This document shows positions 1-8,658 of a stretch of DNA of 64,000 nucleotides, piece by piece. The stretch lies in assembly GCA_963753075.1 (NCBI GenBank), contig CAVWAR010000002.1, positions 620,001-684,000 of the forward strand, in the 5' to 3' direction. Positions within the stretch are counted from its first letter, which is position 1. Every line of letters begins with the position of its first letter. The stretch is from Prado023 sp963753075. GTDB taxonomy: Bacteria > Actinomycetota > Actinomycetes > S36-B12 > CAIYMF01. Below the pieces are notes generated by a model. It saw only the letters and a program-made list of their open reading frames with translations. It was not told the DNA's origin and ran no database searches. Position numbers and translations under genes: made by a program.

Positions 1-1806
1 ACGCTCAAGGACAAGCACCTCTACACGTTGGATCTCGGCGCCCTCGTGGCCGGGTCCCGCTACCGCGGCGATTTCGAGGAGCGCCTCAAGAAGGTCCTCA
101 AGGAGATCAAGACCCGCGGCGACATCATCCTGTTCATCGACGAGATGCACACGCTCGTGGGCGCCGGCGCTGCTGAGGGGGCCATCGACGCGGCGAGCAT
201 CCTCAAGCCGATGCTCGCCCGTGGCGAGCTGCAGACCATCGGCGCGACCACCCTTGACGAGTACCGCAAGCATGTCGAGAAGGACGCCGCCCTCGAGCGC
301 CGCTTCCAGCCGATCCAGGTGCAGGCGCCCAGCGTCGCGCACACCATCGAGATCCTCAAGGGCCTGCGCGACCGGTACGAGGCCCACCACCGGGTCTCGA
401 TCACCGATGCTGCGCTGGCGGCTGCCGCGCGGCTGTCCGATCGGTACGTGTCGGACCGTCAGCTGCCCGACAAGGCCATCGACCTGATCGATGAGGCCGG
501 CTCCCGGCTGCGAATCCGCCGGATGACCGCCCCGCCGGACCTGCGGGAGTTCGACGAGCGCATCGCCACGGTTCGTCGGGAGAAGGAATCCGCGATCGAC
601 GCCCAGGACTTCGAGAAGGCTGCGTCGCTGCGCGACCGCGAGAAGGTCCTGCAGGTCGAGAAGGCGCAGCGCGAGAAGGAGTGGAAGGCCGGCGACATGG
701 ACGTCGTGGCCGAGGTCGACGACAAGCTCGTTGCCGAGGTGCTGGCCCTGATGACCGGCATCCCCGTGACAGACCTGTCCGAGGACGACGCCCAGCGCCT
801 GCTGCGGATGGAGGACGAGCTGCACAAGCGCGTCATCGGCCAGCAGGACGCCATCCACGCGCTGAGCCAGGCGATCCGGCGCACCCGCGCTGGGCTGAAG
901 GACCCCAAGCGCCCTGGCGGATCGTTCATCTTCGCCGGGCCCTCAGGCGTCGGCAAGACCGAGTTGAGCAAGACGCTGGCCGAATTCCTCTTCGGTGATG
1001 AGGAGGCCCTGATCGCCCTGGATATGAGCGAGTACTCCGAGAAGCACACCGCGTCACGGCTATTCGGTTCGCCGCCCGGATATGTCGGCTACGAGGAGGG
1101 TGGACAACTCACCGAAAAGGTGCGCCGCCGGCCGTTCTCAGTTGTTCTCTTCGATGAGGTCGAAAAGGCTCACCCGGACATCTTCAATTCGCTGCTGCAG
1201 GTGCTCGAGGAGGGTCGCCTCACCGACGCCCAGGGTCGTGTGGTCGATTTCAAGAACACCGTGATCATCATGACGACCAACCTCGGCAGCCGCGACGTCA
1301 GCAAGGGCCAGATGCTGGGCTTCGCCGGCGGCAACGAGGATGACGAGTACGAGCGGATGAAGGCAAAGGTCCAGCAGGAGCTCAAGTCGCACTTCCGCCC
1401 CGAGTTCCTCAACCGCATCGACGACATCGTCGTCTTCCACCAGCTCACACGCCTCGAGATCATCCAGATCGTGGACCTGATGGCCAACCACCTGGAGGAG
1501 CGGCTCAGGGAGCGCGACATGGGCATCGAGCTGACCCAGGCTGCCAAGGAGCTCCTCGCGGAGCGTGGGTACGACCCGGCGCTGGGCGCTCGACCGCTGC
1601 GTCGCACCCTGCAGCGTGAGGTCGAGGACGCCCTGAGCGAGAAGATCCTCTTCGGCGAGCTCCGGCCGGGCCAGATCGTGGTGGTTGACGTTGAGGGCTC
1701 CGGCCCGAGTGCGACGTTCACGCTCACGGGCGCTGACAAGGTGTTGCTCCCCGATGCTCCACCGGTGGAGGCAGCAGGCGCCCCCGGCGACCAGCCGGAG
1801 AGCTGA
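1..1806 (+). CDS. clpC: ClpC, AAA+ unfoldase of the Clp protease (5' end outside window)
   Basis: Hsp100-class unfoldase that unfolds proteins and feeds them to ClpP in the cytoplasm. The reading frame is open from base 1, so the N-terminal repeats and the first Walker A motif lie upstream; 601 residues remain. Visible are the D1 Walker B (ILFIDE), D1 sensor residues (IGATT), a UVR-type coiled-coil middle domain (EFDERI to about EKVLQ) typical of ClpC rather than ClpB, the D2 Walker A (GPSGVGKT, near residue 312), Walker B (VVLFDE), a ClpP-docking loop of the LGF type (QMLGFAGG) and the ClpB-D2-small C-terminal domain. A strong hairpin follows the stop. Actinobacterial genomes often keep clpC near disA/radA, as here. 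Identification is secure; only the missing 5' part is unknown. Confidence 0.96.
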   Translation, partial: TLKDKHLYTLDLGALVAGSRYRGDFEERLKKVLKEIKTRGDIILFIDEMHTLVGAGAAEGAIDAASILKPMLARGELQTIGATTLDEYRKHVEKDAALERRFQPIQVQAPSVAHTIEILKGLRDRYEAHHRVSITDAALAAAARLSDRYVSDRQLPDKAIDLIDEAGSRLRIRRMTAPPDLREFDERIATVRREKESAIDAQDFEKAASLRDREKVLQVEKAQREKEWKAGDMDVVAEVDDKLVAEVLALMTGIPVTDLSEDDAQRLLRMEDELHKRVIGQQDAIHALSQAIRRTRAGLKDPKRPGGSFIFAGPSGVGKTELSKTLAEFLFGDEEALIALDMSEYSEKHTASRLFGSPPGYVGYEEGGQLTEKVRRRPFSVVLFDEVEKAHPDIFNSLLQVLEEGRLTDAQGRVVDFKNTVIIMTTNLGSRDVSKGQMLGFAGGNEDDEYERMKAKVQQELKSHFRPEFLNRIDDIVVFHQLTRLEIIQIVDLMANHLEERLRERDMGIELTQAAKELLAERGYDPALGARPLRRTLQREVEDALSEKILFGELRPGQIVVVDVEGSGPSATFTLTGADKVLLPDAPPVEAAGAPGDQPES

Positions 1807-1812
1807 TCTGAC

Positions 1813-1863
1813 ATGCATCGGCCCGCGCGCCCCGAGATTTGGGGGTACGCGGGCCGACGCATG
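1813..1863 (+). terminator. Terminator hairpin after clpC
   Basis: Two 15-base arms (atgcatcggcccgcg and cgcgggccgacgcat) pair with one mismatch around a 21-base loop, starting 7 bases after the clpC stop. There is no clear T-run, as usual in high-GC actinobacteria. The hairpin ends before the GTG at 1890, which argues against the ATG at 1839 in its loop being the start of the next gene. Confidence 0.7.
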
Positions 1864-1889
1864 TTCGGCGGGGCGTTACCGTTGTCCCC

Positions 1890-2549
1890 GTGAGCACGGT
1901 CAAGAACCCCGTCGGTCCTGAGTCGCCCAACACCTACTGGCGTCGCCGTGCAGCCGTCCTTGGGGTGCTGGTGGTCATCCTGCTGCTTGGATGGCTGCTC
2001 CTGCGCGCGGTGTTCGGCTCGAGTGCTGAACCGGAGGCACAGGCCCCCAGCGCGTCGCCCAGCGCCAGCCCGACGGCGTCGGCCTCACCCGAGGCTTCGG
2101 ACGCAGCACCCAGCGCATCGGCCTCGCCGAACGCCGCCGCGAGCCCCGGCCCGTCTGCCAGCTCGACCTGCTCGGAGGCCGATATCGAGGTCGGGGCCTC
2201 AACCTCGGCGTCCTCGACGAGCGTCGGCGCAGGCATGGGGCTGACCATGACGGTCACGAACACCGGGGACGCGGCCTGCAACCGCGACGTCGGCGCTGGC
2301 GCCAACGAGCTGCAGATCACGTCGGGCGCAGCGCTCGTGTGGTCCTCAGACTTCTGCAGTCCGTCGAGCAGGTCCGACGTCGTTGCCCTCATGCCCGGCA
2401 AGCCGTTCACGACCTCGGTCACCTGGTCCGGCACGGTCACCGCGAAGGACTGCCCGACCGACCAGCCACCGGCCCAGCCCGGGACCTACAAGGTGCAGGC
2501 CCGCAATGGGGACGTGACCTCCGAATCCGTCACCTTCACGGTCCAGTAG
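1890..2549 (+). CDS. Membrane-anchored extracytoplasmic protein with Ser/Ala/Pro linker
   Basis: Unrecognised protein of 219 residues. A short basic cytoplasmic N-terminus (YWRRR) is followed by one membrane segment (about residues 22-43, VLVVILLLGWLLL), a roughly 65-residue Ser/Ala/Pro-rich low-complexity linker and a C-terminal domain of about 120 residues with four cysteines (TCSEAD, AACNRD, DFCSPS, KDCPTD) that could form two disulfides. The C-terminal part looks like an immunoglobulin-type beta sandwich (LTMTVTNTGD, GTYKVQA). Start chosen at GTG 1890 because the upstream ATG lies within the clpC terminator loop. It converges on disA. Proteins of this layout are common beside actinobacterial disA, but I know no proven function. 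Confidence 0.75.
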   Translation: MSTVKNPVGPESPNTYWRRRAAVLGVLVVILLLGWLLLRAVFGSSAEPEAQAPSASPSASPTASASPEASDAAPSASASPNAAASPGPSASSTCSEADIEVGASTSASSTSVGAGMGLTMTVTNTGDAACNRDVGAGANELQITSGAALVWSSDFCSPSSRSDVVALMPGKPFTTSVTWSGTVTAKDCPTDQPPAQPGTYKVQARNGDVTSESVTFTVQ

Positions 2550-2640
2550 GGCACCATCGCGGTGCCGGGTCGTTCCAGGCAGGCGGCCCGCTGAAGCGCG
2601 CAAGCAGGCCCAGGGGCCGAACCCGCGCAGCCGCACCGGG

Positions 2641-3723
2641 TCAGACGTAGCGCTCGAGGATTGAGGACTCCGCGAGCCGGGACAGGCCCTCGCGGATGTA
2701 GCGCGCACGGTTCTCGCCGATCCCCTCGACCTGTTGCAGGTCCTCCACCGTGGCGCCGAGGAGCGCCTGCAGGGTTCCGAAGTGGTCCACGAGTCGATGT
2801 CGGACGGACTCGGGCACGCGCGGCACGCGGGACAGCACACGGTGCCCGCGTGGGCTGACGTTCGTCTCCAGCCCGTCGGTGCTCGCCGGGTACCCCAGCG
2901 CGCGGGCCACGGAGGAGAGGTCCAGCAGGTCGGTCGGCCCGATCAGGTCCAGTGCGTCCATCGTGTCCGACACGGTACGAGTGCGCCGCGAGGACCTCCG
3001 GCGCGGCTGGTAGTCGCGGACGACCAGCTCCCGATCGGTCTCCACCCCCGCCACCAGCTCCGCCAGCTGCAGCGACACGAGCCGGCCCTCGGTGCCCAGC
3101 TCAAGGAGGTAGGCCCGGATCTCGCTGGCGATGTGCCGCACCATCTCCAGCCGCTGGAGCGTTGCGCACACCTCGCGCACGGTCACCAGGTCCTCGATCT
3201 CGAGCGCGGACAGGCTGCGCGACACCTCATCGAGGCGCTGCTTGTAGCGCTCCAGGGTGGCCAGGGCCTGATTGGCCCGGGACAGGATCGCCGCGGGATC
3301 CTCCAGGACGTATCGACGGCCCTTGAGGTACAGGGCGATGATGTGCATCGACTGGCTGACGCTGATCACCGGGTAGCTGGTCTGCCGTGCGACCCGGTCG
3401 GCCGTCCGGTGCCGGGTGCCGGTCTCCGACGTCGGGATCGTCGGGTCGGGGACCAGCTGGGTGGCGGCGCGCACGATGGTGGAGGTCGACGAATCGATGA
3501 CCACGGCGCCGTCCATCTTGGACAGCTCACGCAGCCGGGTCGCGGTGAAGTCGATGTTCAGCGGGAAGCCGCCAGTGGCGATGGCATCGATGGACTTGTC
3601 ATGGCCGAGGACGATGAGCGCCCCGGTCCGGCCGCGCATGATCCGCTCCAGGCCATCGCGAAGCTCGGTGCCCGGTGCCACCCGGGCCAGCGCTGCCCCC
3701 AGCTCTGGATCGATTCCCGCCAT
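2641..3723 (-). CDS. disA: DisA, diadenylate cyclase (c-di-AMP synthase) and DNA-scanning protein
   Basis: Condenses two ATP into cyclic di-AMP and, in other bacteria, senses branched DNA. The 360-residue product has the full family layout: N-terminal DAC domain with the DGA motif (residues 71-73) and the RHR motif (104-106, GTRHRTAD), a helical spine domain in the middle, and a C-terminal helix-hairpin-helix domain (QQVEGIGENRARYI). Start set at ATG 3723, with GGAG 5 bases upstream; a GTG at 3753 is in frame but has no better ribosome site. It diverges from radA, the usual actinobacterial arrangement, from which a shared promoter region (3724-3842) follows. Possible c-di-AMP targets in the window are the K+ uptake proteins at 11.7-14.0 kb (inference). 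Confidence 0.96.
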   Translation of the reverse strand: MAGIDPELGAALARVAPGTELRDGLERIMRGRTGALIVLGHDKSIDAIATGGFPLNIDFTATRLRELSKMDGAVVIDSSTSTIVRAATQLVPDPTIPTSETGTRHRTADRVARQTSYPVISVSQSMHIIALYLKGRRYVLEDPAAILSRANQALATLERYKQRLDEVSRSLSALEIEDLVTVREVCATLQRLEMVRHIASEIRAYLLELGTEGRLVSLQLAELVAGVETDRELVVRDYQPRRRSSRRTRTVSDTMDALDLIGPTDLLDLSSVARALGYPASTDGLETNVSPRGHRVLSRVPRVPESVRHRLVDHFGTLQALLGATVEDLQQVEGIGENRARYIREGLSRLAESSILERYV

Positions 3724-3842
3724 GAATGCTCCGTGTTCGTGTGCTCCCCGCACGAGTGTAGGTGAACTGGGACCGGGTGGCGGCGTGCGAGCGTTCTGGT
3801 CGTTCCGCAGAGATGTCAGGTGGCCGGGGTAGCGTCGCGACC

Positions 3843-5270
3843 ATGGCTCCCAGCAGTGCGTTGAGGTCGACCTTCAGGTGCACGGAGTGTGGGTGGCGGG
3901 CGACCAAATGGGTGGGTCGGTGTGGCGAGTGCCAGTCGTGGGGGACCGTTTCCGAGGCCGGCGCCACCGGTCGTGGCCCGCGGGCGGGTGCGGTCACTGC
4001 GGCCGCGCAGCCCATGACCGACGTCGACCTGAGACGGTCGGCCGCCAGCCCGACCGGCATCGCGGAGCTGGACCGAGTCCTGGGCGGTGGGGCGGTGCCC
4101 GGTGCGGTCATCCTGTTGGCAGGCGAGCCAGGGGTGGGCAAGTCGACCCTGCTGCTGCAGGTTGTGGCGTCGGTGGCGGCTCGCGGTACCCGGGCCCTCT
4201 ACGTCACCGGCGAGGAGAGCATCGAGCAGGTGCGCGCCCGGGCAGAGCGGGTGGGCTCGGTGAGCCCGGAGGTCTTCCTGGCCGCGGAGTCCGAGGTCTC
4301 CGCCGTCGTCTCGCACGTCGAGCAGGTCGCGCCGAGCCTGATCGTCGTCGACTCGATCCAGACCATGACCTCGGCCGGCGTGGACGGCGTCGTGTCCGGC
4401 GTCAGCCAGGTGCGCGAGGCCACCTCGGCCCTGATCCGCCTGGCCAAGGAGCGCGACATGGCCTGCATCGTCGTCGGGCACGTCACGAAGGACGGTGGCA
4501 TCGCCGGGCCGCGCACGCTCGAGCACCTCGTCGACGTCGTGCTCTCCTTCGAGGGTGACCGGCACGCGCGGCTGCGCATGGTCCGGGCTGTGAAGAACCG
4601 CTACGGGCCCACCGACGAGGTGGGCTGCTTCGAGCTCGGGGATGCGGGGCTGATCGGGCTCGCCGACCCGAGCGGCCTGTTCGTCAGCGACCGGACCGAC
4701 CCCGTACCAGGAACCTGCGTGACCGTTGCACTGGAGGGCCGTCGCCCCTTGCTGGCCGAGATCCAGGCCCTGGTGGTCCCCGCGGCAGGGTCGGTCCCCC
4801 GCCGGACCACCTCGGGGATGGATTCCGCCCGCATCGCCATGGTGCTGGCAGTCCTTGAGCGCCGAGAGGCCGTTCCGTTGTCCAGGCTGGACACCTACAT
4901 CGCACCGGTGGGGGGTGCACGGCTTGTCGAACCTGCGTGCGACGCGGCCGTCGCACTGGCCGTACACGGGTCGGTGCGTGACATGTCGGTTCCGGTGGGG
5001 TGGGTGGCCCTCGGCGAGGTTGGCCTGGCTGGCGACGTGCGCCGCGTGCCCGGAACACGCCAGCGGGTCCTCGAGGCGGCCAGGTTGGGGATGACCGATG
5101 TGATCCTGCCCCGGGCAGAGGTCGGGACCCTGCGCGACGTGGGGGTGCGGCTGCACCCCGTCGATGACCTGTCCGAGGCGGTACGCCTGATGCCGTGGTC
5201 GCGGCCGGACCTTGTGCGCCAATCCGCTGGCTCCGGGCCCAGGGCGCTGGCCGTGGTGCCCGAGCTGTAG
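3843..5270 (+). CDS. radA: RadA (Sms), DNA repair/recombination ATPase
   Basis: RecA-like helicase/branch-migration ATPase acting on recombination intermediates. The 475-residue product has the N-terminal C4 zinc finger (Cys 13, 16, 27, 30 in FRCTECGW and GRCGEC), a Walker A at 94-101 (GEPGVGKS), a Walker B-like strand (LIVVDSIQT), the RadA-specific KNRFG-type motif here as KNRYG, and a C-terminal Lon-protease-like domain. ATG 3843 places the zinc finger at the usual distance from the start; an in-frame upstream ATG at 3762 would add 27 residues lying in the disA-radA promoter region. RadA inhibits DisA in several bacteria and the two genes are neighbours here. Confidence 0.95.
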   Translation: MAPSSALRSTFRCTECGWRATKWVGRCGECQSWGTVSEAGATGRGPRAGAVTAAAQPMTDVDLRRSAASPTGIAELDRVLGGGAVPGAVILLAGEPGVGKSTLLLQVVASVAARGTRALYVTGEESIEQVRARAERVGSVSPEVFLAAESEVSAVVSHVEQVAPSLIVVDSIQTMTSAGVDGVVSGVSQVREATSALIRLAKERDMACIVVGHVTKDGGIAGPRTLEHLVDVVLSFEGDRHARLRMVRAVKNRYGPTDEVGCFELGDAGLIGLADPSGLFVSDRTDPVPGTCVTVALEGRRPLLAEIQALVVPAAGSVPRRTTSGMDSARIAMVLAVLERREAVPLSRLDTYIAPVGGARLVEPACDAAVALAVHGSVRDMSVPVGWVALGEVGLAGDVRRVPGTRQRVLEAARLGMTDVILPRAEVGTLRDVGVRLHPVDDLSEAVRLMPWSRPDLVRQSAGSGPRALAVVPEL

Positions 5271-5308
5271 GCCGATCAGAACTGGGACGTGCCGCTCGAC
5301 CTGTGGGC

Positions 5309-6109
5309 CTACCCCTGATCGGGGCCGGGCCTGCCGGCGGGGTGCGGCGCGAGGCCGACGATCGACAGGCTCCGGTCGGCCAGGACCTGCAGGGCCATGG
5401 ATCGAGCCTCGCAGTGCTCACTGAGCACCTCGTAGGCAGCCGGTCCCATAAGCTCCACGAGCTCGTCCCGGCAGGAGAGGTACACCGGTTCGCTCCCCAC
5501 ATGGGCGGCCGGGGCGGTCGTGCAGTACCAGTCGAGGTCGTGGCCACCCTCGCCCCAGCCCCGCCGGTCGTACTCGGCGATGACGACCACCTGCTGCGAC
5601 GTCCCATCCGGGCGCGCCACCTCCTCGTAGGTGCGCCGGATCGGCAGCTGCCAGCAGACCTCCGGCTTGGTCATCGTGATCGGGACCCCGTCGTCGAGGG
5701 CCATCCGATGCAGGGCACATCCGGAGCCACCGGCGAAGCCGGGTCGGTTGAGGAAGACGCACGCACCGTCGACGACCCGCGTCTTGGCCTCGCCGTCGGC
5801 ATCCGTCTCGATCACCCCATCGGCTCGTCCCGTGGGACGCAGCTGCCACTGGGCAGCACTCAGGTCCGCAGCCAACCTGATGGTGCGATCACGGTCCTCC
5901 GCATCGGAGAAGTGAGCGCCCAGGGTGCAGCAGCCGTCAGCGGGCCGGTCGGAGTAGATGCCCTGGCAGCCGTTGCCGAAGATGCATGTCCAGTTGGAGG
6001 TCAACCACGTGAGGTCGGCCCGGAAGACCACCTCTGCGTCCGGATCCGAGGCATCGGGGTCTGGGAACTCGACCCAATGCCGCGCACCGCCCAAGGGCAC
6101 TTCCACCAT
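5309..6109 (-). CDS. Conserved cysteine-rich protein, probable metal-binding
   Basis: About 266 residues with a dense, regular cysteine pattern: WTCIFGNGCQGI, DGCCTLGAHF, GACVFLNR, GGSGCALHR, PEVCWQLP, DWYCTT and YLSCRD. The spacing recalls YkgJ/CxxCxxCC-type proteins thought to bind a metal or Fe-S cluster, and a GCALH near PxxCxxLP is conserved among actinobacterial homologues as I recall them. No signal peptide or membrane segment is visible, so it is probably cytoplasmic. Start at ATG 6109: a TACGCT -10-like element lies 6 bases upstream, suggesting a leaderless message; GTG 6136 is an alternative. It converges on radA and diverges from the sugar isomerase gene. Function unknown. Confidence 0.75.
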   Translation of the reverse strand: MVEVPLGGARHWVEFPDPDASDPDAEVVFRADLTWLTSNWTCIFGNGCQGIYSDRPADGCCTLGAHFSDAEDRDRTIRLAADLSAAQWQLRPTGRADGVIETDADGEAKTRVVDGACVFLNRPGFAGGSGCALHRMALDDGVPITMTKPEVCWQLPIRRTYEEVARPDGTSQQVVVIAEYDRRGWGEGGHDLDWYCTTAPAAHVGSEPVYLSCRDELVELMGPAAYEVLSEHCEARSMALQVLADRSLSIVGLAPHPAGRPGPDQG

Positions 6110-6189
6110 GGGCCCAGCGTAGAGCGTCCGCGGCACCTGAACCTGCGGGCGTGCTCACCGGCTCGGGATCCAGGGCATAGGCTGGGAGT

Positions 6190-7479
6190 GTGCCAGCACG
6201 CCGGGGGAAGGACCCCCAGGGGAAGACCCCGGAGGCGCTCGAGTCGCCGGAGCCGCCGGACGCCCGCGCGGATCCCAGTGAGGTCGGTCGCGCGGGTTCG
6301 CCGGGTGCATCGGCTTCTGGGGCTGCCGCCTCGGCACTGCCCAACGCCGCACAGCCGCCTGTCGAGCCCGAGCCGGCCCCGGCGCCTGCTCGCCGCCGAG
6401 GTCGATCGGTCGCGAAGCTGAAGGCCGAGCCCGCACAGGGTGACAGTGCGACGGTCGCTGAGCCTGCCGGCACGCCCCGACCGCGCCCGACCCAGGGACG
6501 CAAGGGGCCGAAGGCAGCTGCGCCCACCAAGGAGCCGACTCGGCGCAAGCCCCCAGCCCGGCGCAAGCCCCCGGCGAAGGCCTCGCTGACGATCACCGAA
6601 CCCGAACCCGAACCCGAAGCCGAACTGGCACCTGCACCGGCACCCGAACGTCCCGTCGTCCGGGTACCAGCCGCCAAGGTCGCCCTGTCCACGGCGTCGG
6701 TCTACCCGGAGTCCACCGCGGCGGCTTTCGAGATCGCCCGTCGGCTCGGGTACGACGGGATCGAGCTGATGGTCTTCACCGACGCCGTCAGCCAGGACCC
6801 CGAGGCTGTTCACGCACTGTCGGACTACTACGGGGTGCCGATCCTCGCCGTGCACTCGCCCTGCCTGCTGGTGACCCAGCGGGTGTGGAGCACCGACCCG
6901 TGGGCCAAGCTGCAGCGCTCCCAGCAGGCCGCCGAGAGGCTGGGCGCATCGACGGTCGTGGTGCACCCGCCGTTCCGGTGGCAGCGTGACTACGCCCGGG
7001 AGTTCGAGATCGGCCTGGCCAGGATGTACGACGAGACCGATGTCGTCTTCGCCGTGGAGAACATGTACCCCTGGCGGGCGCGCAACCGTGAATGGGCGGC
7101 CTACCAACCGGACTGGGATCCGCGCAATCAGGACTACCCGAACGTGACGCTGGACCTGTCGCACACATCAGTGTCAGGGACCTCCGCGCTCACGATGGCC
7201 GGTGATCTCGGCAGCCGGCTCGCCCACATCCACCTCGCCGACGGCACGGGACTTGCCCGCGACGAGCACCTGGTCCCCGGGCGGGGCGACCAGGAGTGCG
7301 CCGGCCTGCTCGAGGGCCTCGCCCAGCAGGGTTTCGCCGGGACGGTTGTCCTCGAGGTCAGCACCCGCAAGGCGGCCAACCGGGCGGAGCGCGAGGCCGA
7401 CCTGGCTGAGGCGCTGGCATTCGCGCGCCTGCACCTGGCTGCGCCGCTCGCCGTGCCCGTGGATGGGGTCCGGCCCTAG
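6190..7479 (+). CDS. Sugar phosphate isomerase/epimerase-like TIM barrel with long disordered N-terminus
   Basis: 429 residues. The first 160 or so are low-complexity Pro/Ala/Lys/Arg/Glu sequence (repeats such as RRKPPA and PEPEPE) and probably disordered. The rest is a xylose-isomerase-like/AP-endonuclease-family-2 TIM barrel beginning VALSTASVYPES, with metal-ligand candidates in GIELMV, VHPPF, VENMY, DLSHTS and HIHLADG. Family members act on sugars or on DNA abasic sites; the IELM/HIHLADG pattern fits the sugar isomerase branch better. GTG start at 6190 with GGGAG just upstream. It is followed after 10 bases by a TetR regulator, which itself carries a Lys/Ala/Pro-rich tail. Substrate unknown. 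Confidence 0.8.
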   Translation: MPARRGKDPQGKTPEALESPEPPDARADPSEVGRAGSPGASASGAAASALPNAAQPPVEPEPAPAPARRRGRSVAKLKAEPAQGDSATVAEPAGTPRPRPTQGRKGPKAAAPTKEPTRRKPPARRKPPAKASLTITEPEPEPEAELAPAPAPERPVVRVPAAKVALSTASVYPESTAAAFEIARRLGYDGIELMVFTDAVSQDPEAVHALSDYYGVPILAVHSPCLLVTQRVWSTDPWAKLQRSQQAAERLGASTVVVHPPFRWQRDYAREFEIGLARMYDETDVVFAVENMYPWRARNREWAAYQPDWDPRNQDYPNVTLDLSHTSVSGTSALTMAGDLGSRLAHIHLADGTGLARDEHLVPGRGDQECAGLLEGLAQQGFAGTVVLEVSTRKAANRAEREADLAEALAFARLHLAAPLAVPVDGVRP

Positions 7480-7489
7480 TCTGGGGCCT

Positions 7490-8641
7490 GTGAGCGAGGA
7501 CCCGCGGGACGCACTGCTCTCAGTGGCACGCGACATCGTGGCCAGACGTGGCTATGTGGGCCTGTCGATGCACGCGGCAGCCGGAGCGGCGGGGATGACC
7601 GAGGATGTCGCCCGTCGGTACTACCGCAACCGCGACTCGCTGTTCGCCGCGGCGATGCGTCTGCCGGTGGACCCGGTCTCGGCCATCCCAGCGCTGGTAG
7701 CGCCCGGAATCGAGGGGATGGGCGAGCGACTCGTCCGCTTCACCCTCGACACCCTGCGGGATCCGGACGTCCGCGACGAGTTGATCTCGCTGGCCCGCAC
7801 CGGCTCCAGCGCCGGACACGCCGTCTCCGGCCTGCAGGACTTCATCGAGATCGGCGTTGTCGACCGGGTCGCTGGGATGATCGGCATCCCGGATGCCCGG
7901 ATGCGCTCGGCGCTCATCACCAGCTACCTCGTCGGGGTCGCGACGATGCGCTACGGAGTGCGCCTGGAGCCGCTGTCCTCCGCCAGTGACGAGGAGGTGA
8001 TCCGCATGGTCGCCCCCGTCATCCAGGATCTGCTCGACCCGCGCCGGCCGATCCCCGGATCGGATCGTGCCCGGGCACGTGCCAGGACCTCCGATGAGCA
8101 ATCGGGCGCTCGTGCGGCCACGCCAGCCCGCAGCTTCGATCCCGATCCTGCCGCCACCCGCGCCGCTGAGGCTGCGCGGATCGCGCAGGAGGTCGACGTG
8201 CGCCGACGCGGCGAGCAGCCGCACCCCGAGGCAGGCCGCTCCCGTCGCACGGAGACGCCCAAGCCGAGCTCCAGAGTCCGCGCGTCCAGCGCGTCGACTG
8301 GGCCGACGTCGAGGTCGAGGTCGCAGGCTGCCGACAAGTCCGCAGCGGGCGGCAGGGCTGCGGCCGCCGGGGCCAAGCCCGACACGCCGGCGGCTCCGGC
8401 CAAGCCGGCCCCGAAGCAGCCCGCAGCCTCGAAGCGGGCCCAGAAGCCAGCAGCCAAGAAGCCGGTGCCGAAGAAGCCGGCCCAGCCCAAGTCCGCGGCC
8501 GCCAATCCGGCCCCGAGCAAGCCTGCTGCGAAGAAGCCGGCCGAGAGGAAATCGGCTGCGAAGAAGCCGGCCGCGAAGGGGGCACCGGCTGGCTCAGCCG
8601 GTGCCGCACCGGCCGAGGACGGCCCGAAGCACGCGCGATAG
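7490..8641 (+). CDS. TetR-family regulator with histone-H1-like Lys/Ala/Pro C-terminal tail
   Basis: 383 residues. Residues 1-55 are a TetR helix-turn-helix (GYVGLSMHAAAGAAG then RRYYRNRDSLFAAA), and to about residue 185 the protein has the helical ligand-binding/dimerisation core with a normal TetR length. Residues 185-383 are unusual: an Arg-rich stretch, then about 120 residues of Lys/Ala/Pro repeats (AAKKPA, PVPKKPA, PAERKSA) like the basic tails of histone H1 or mycobacterial HupB, expected to bind DNA non-specifically. GTG 7490 is chosen because it begins the domain exactly; upstream codons overlap the isomerase gene. Probably cotranscribed with that gene (10-base gap). The ligand and targets are unknown. 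Confidence 0.85.
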   Translation: MSEDPRDALLSVARDIVARRGYVGLSMHAAAGAAGMTEDVARRYYRNRDSLFAAAMRLPVDPVSAIPALVAPGIEGMGERLVRFTLDTLRDPDVRDELISLARTGSSAGHAVSGLQDFIEIGVVDRVAGMIGIPDARMRSALITSYLVGVATMRYGVRLEPLSSASDEEVIRMVAPVIQDLLDPRRPIPGSDRARARARTSDEQSGARAATPARSFDPDPAATRAAEAARIAQEVDVRRRGEQPHPEAGRSRRTETPKPSSRVRASSASTGPTSRSRSQAADKSAAGGRAAAAGAKPDTPAAPAKPAPKQPAASKRAQKPAAKKPVPKKPAQPKSAAANPAPSKPAAKKPAERKSAAKKPAAKGAPAGSAGAAPAEDGPKHAR

Positions 8642-8658
8642 GGCGGGCGCCGGGGCCC

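Noticed and set aside
2550..2566. GGCACC/GGTGCC hairpin after the Ser/Pro-rich protein gene
   Set aside because: Six-base arms only; could terminate between convergent genes but is not distinguishable from chance at this GC content.
3816..5222. Long minus-strand open frame opposite radA
   Set aside because: Shadow of radA; composition rich in His, Gln and Arg and no homology-like motifs.
5272..5322. Inverted repeat CCGATCAG/CTGATCGG between radA and the Cys-rich gene as terminator
   Set aside because: Arms are only 8 bases with a 35-base loop; too weak to call.
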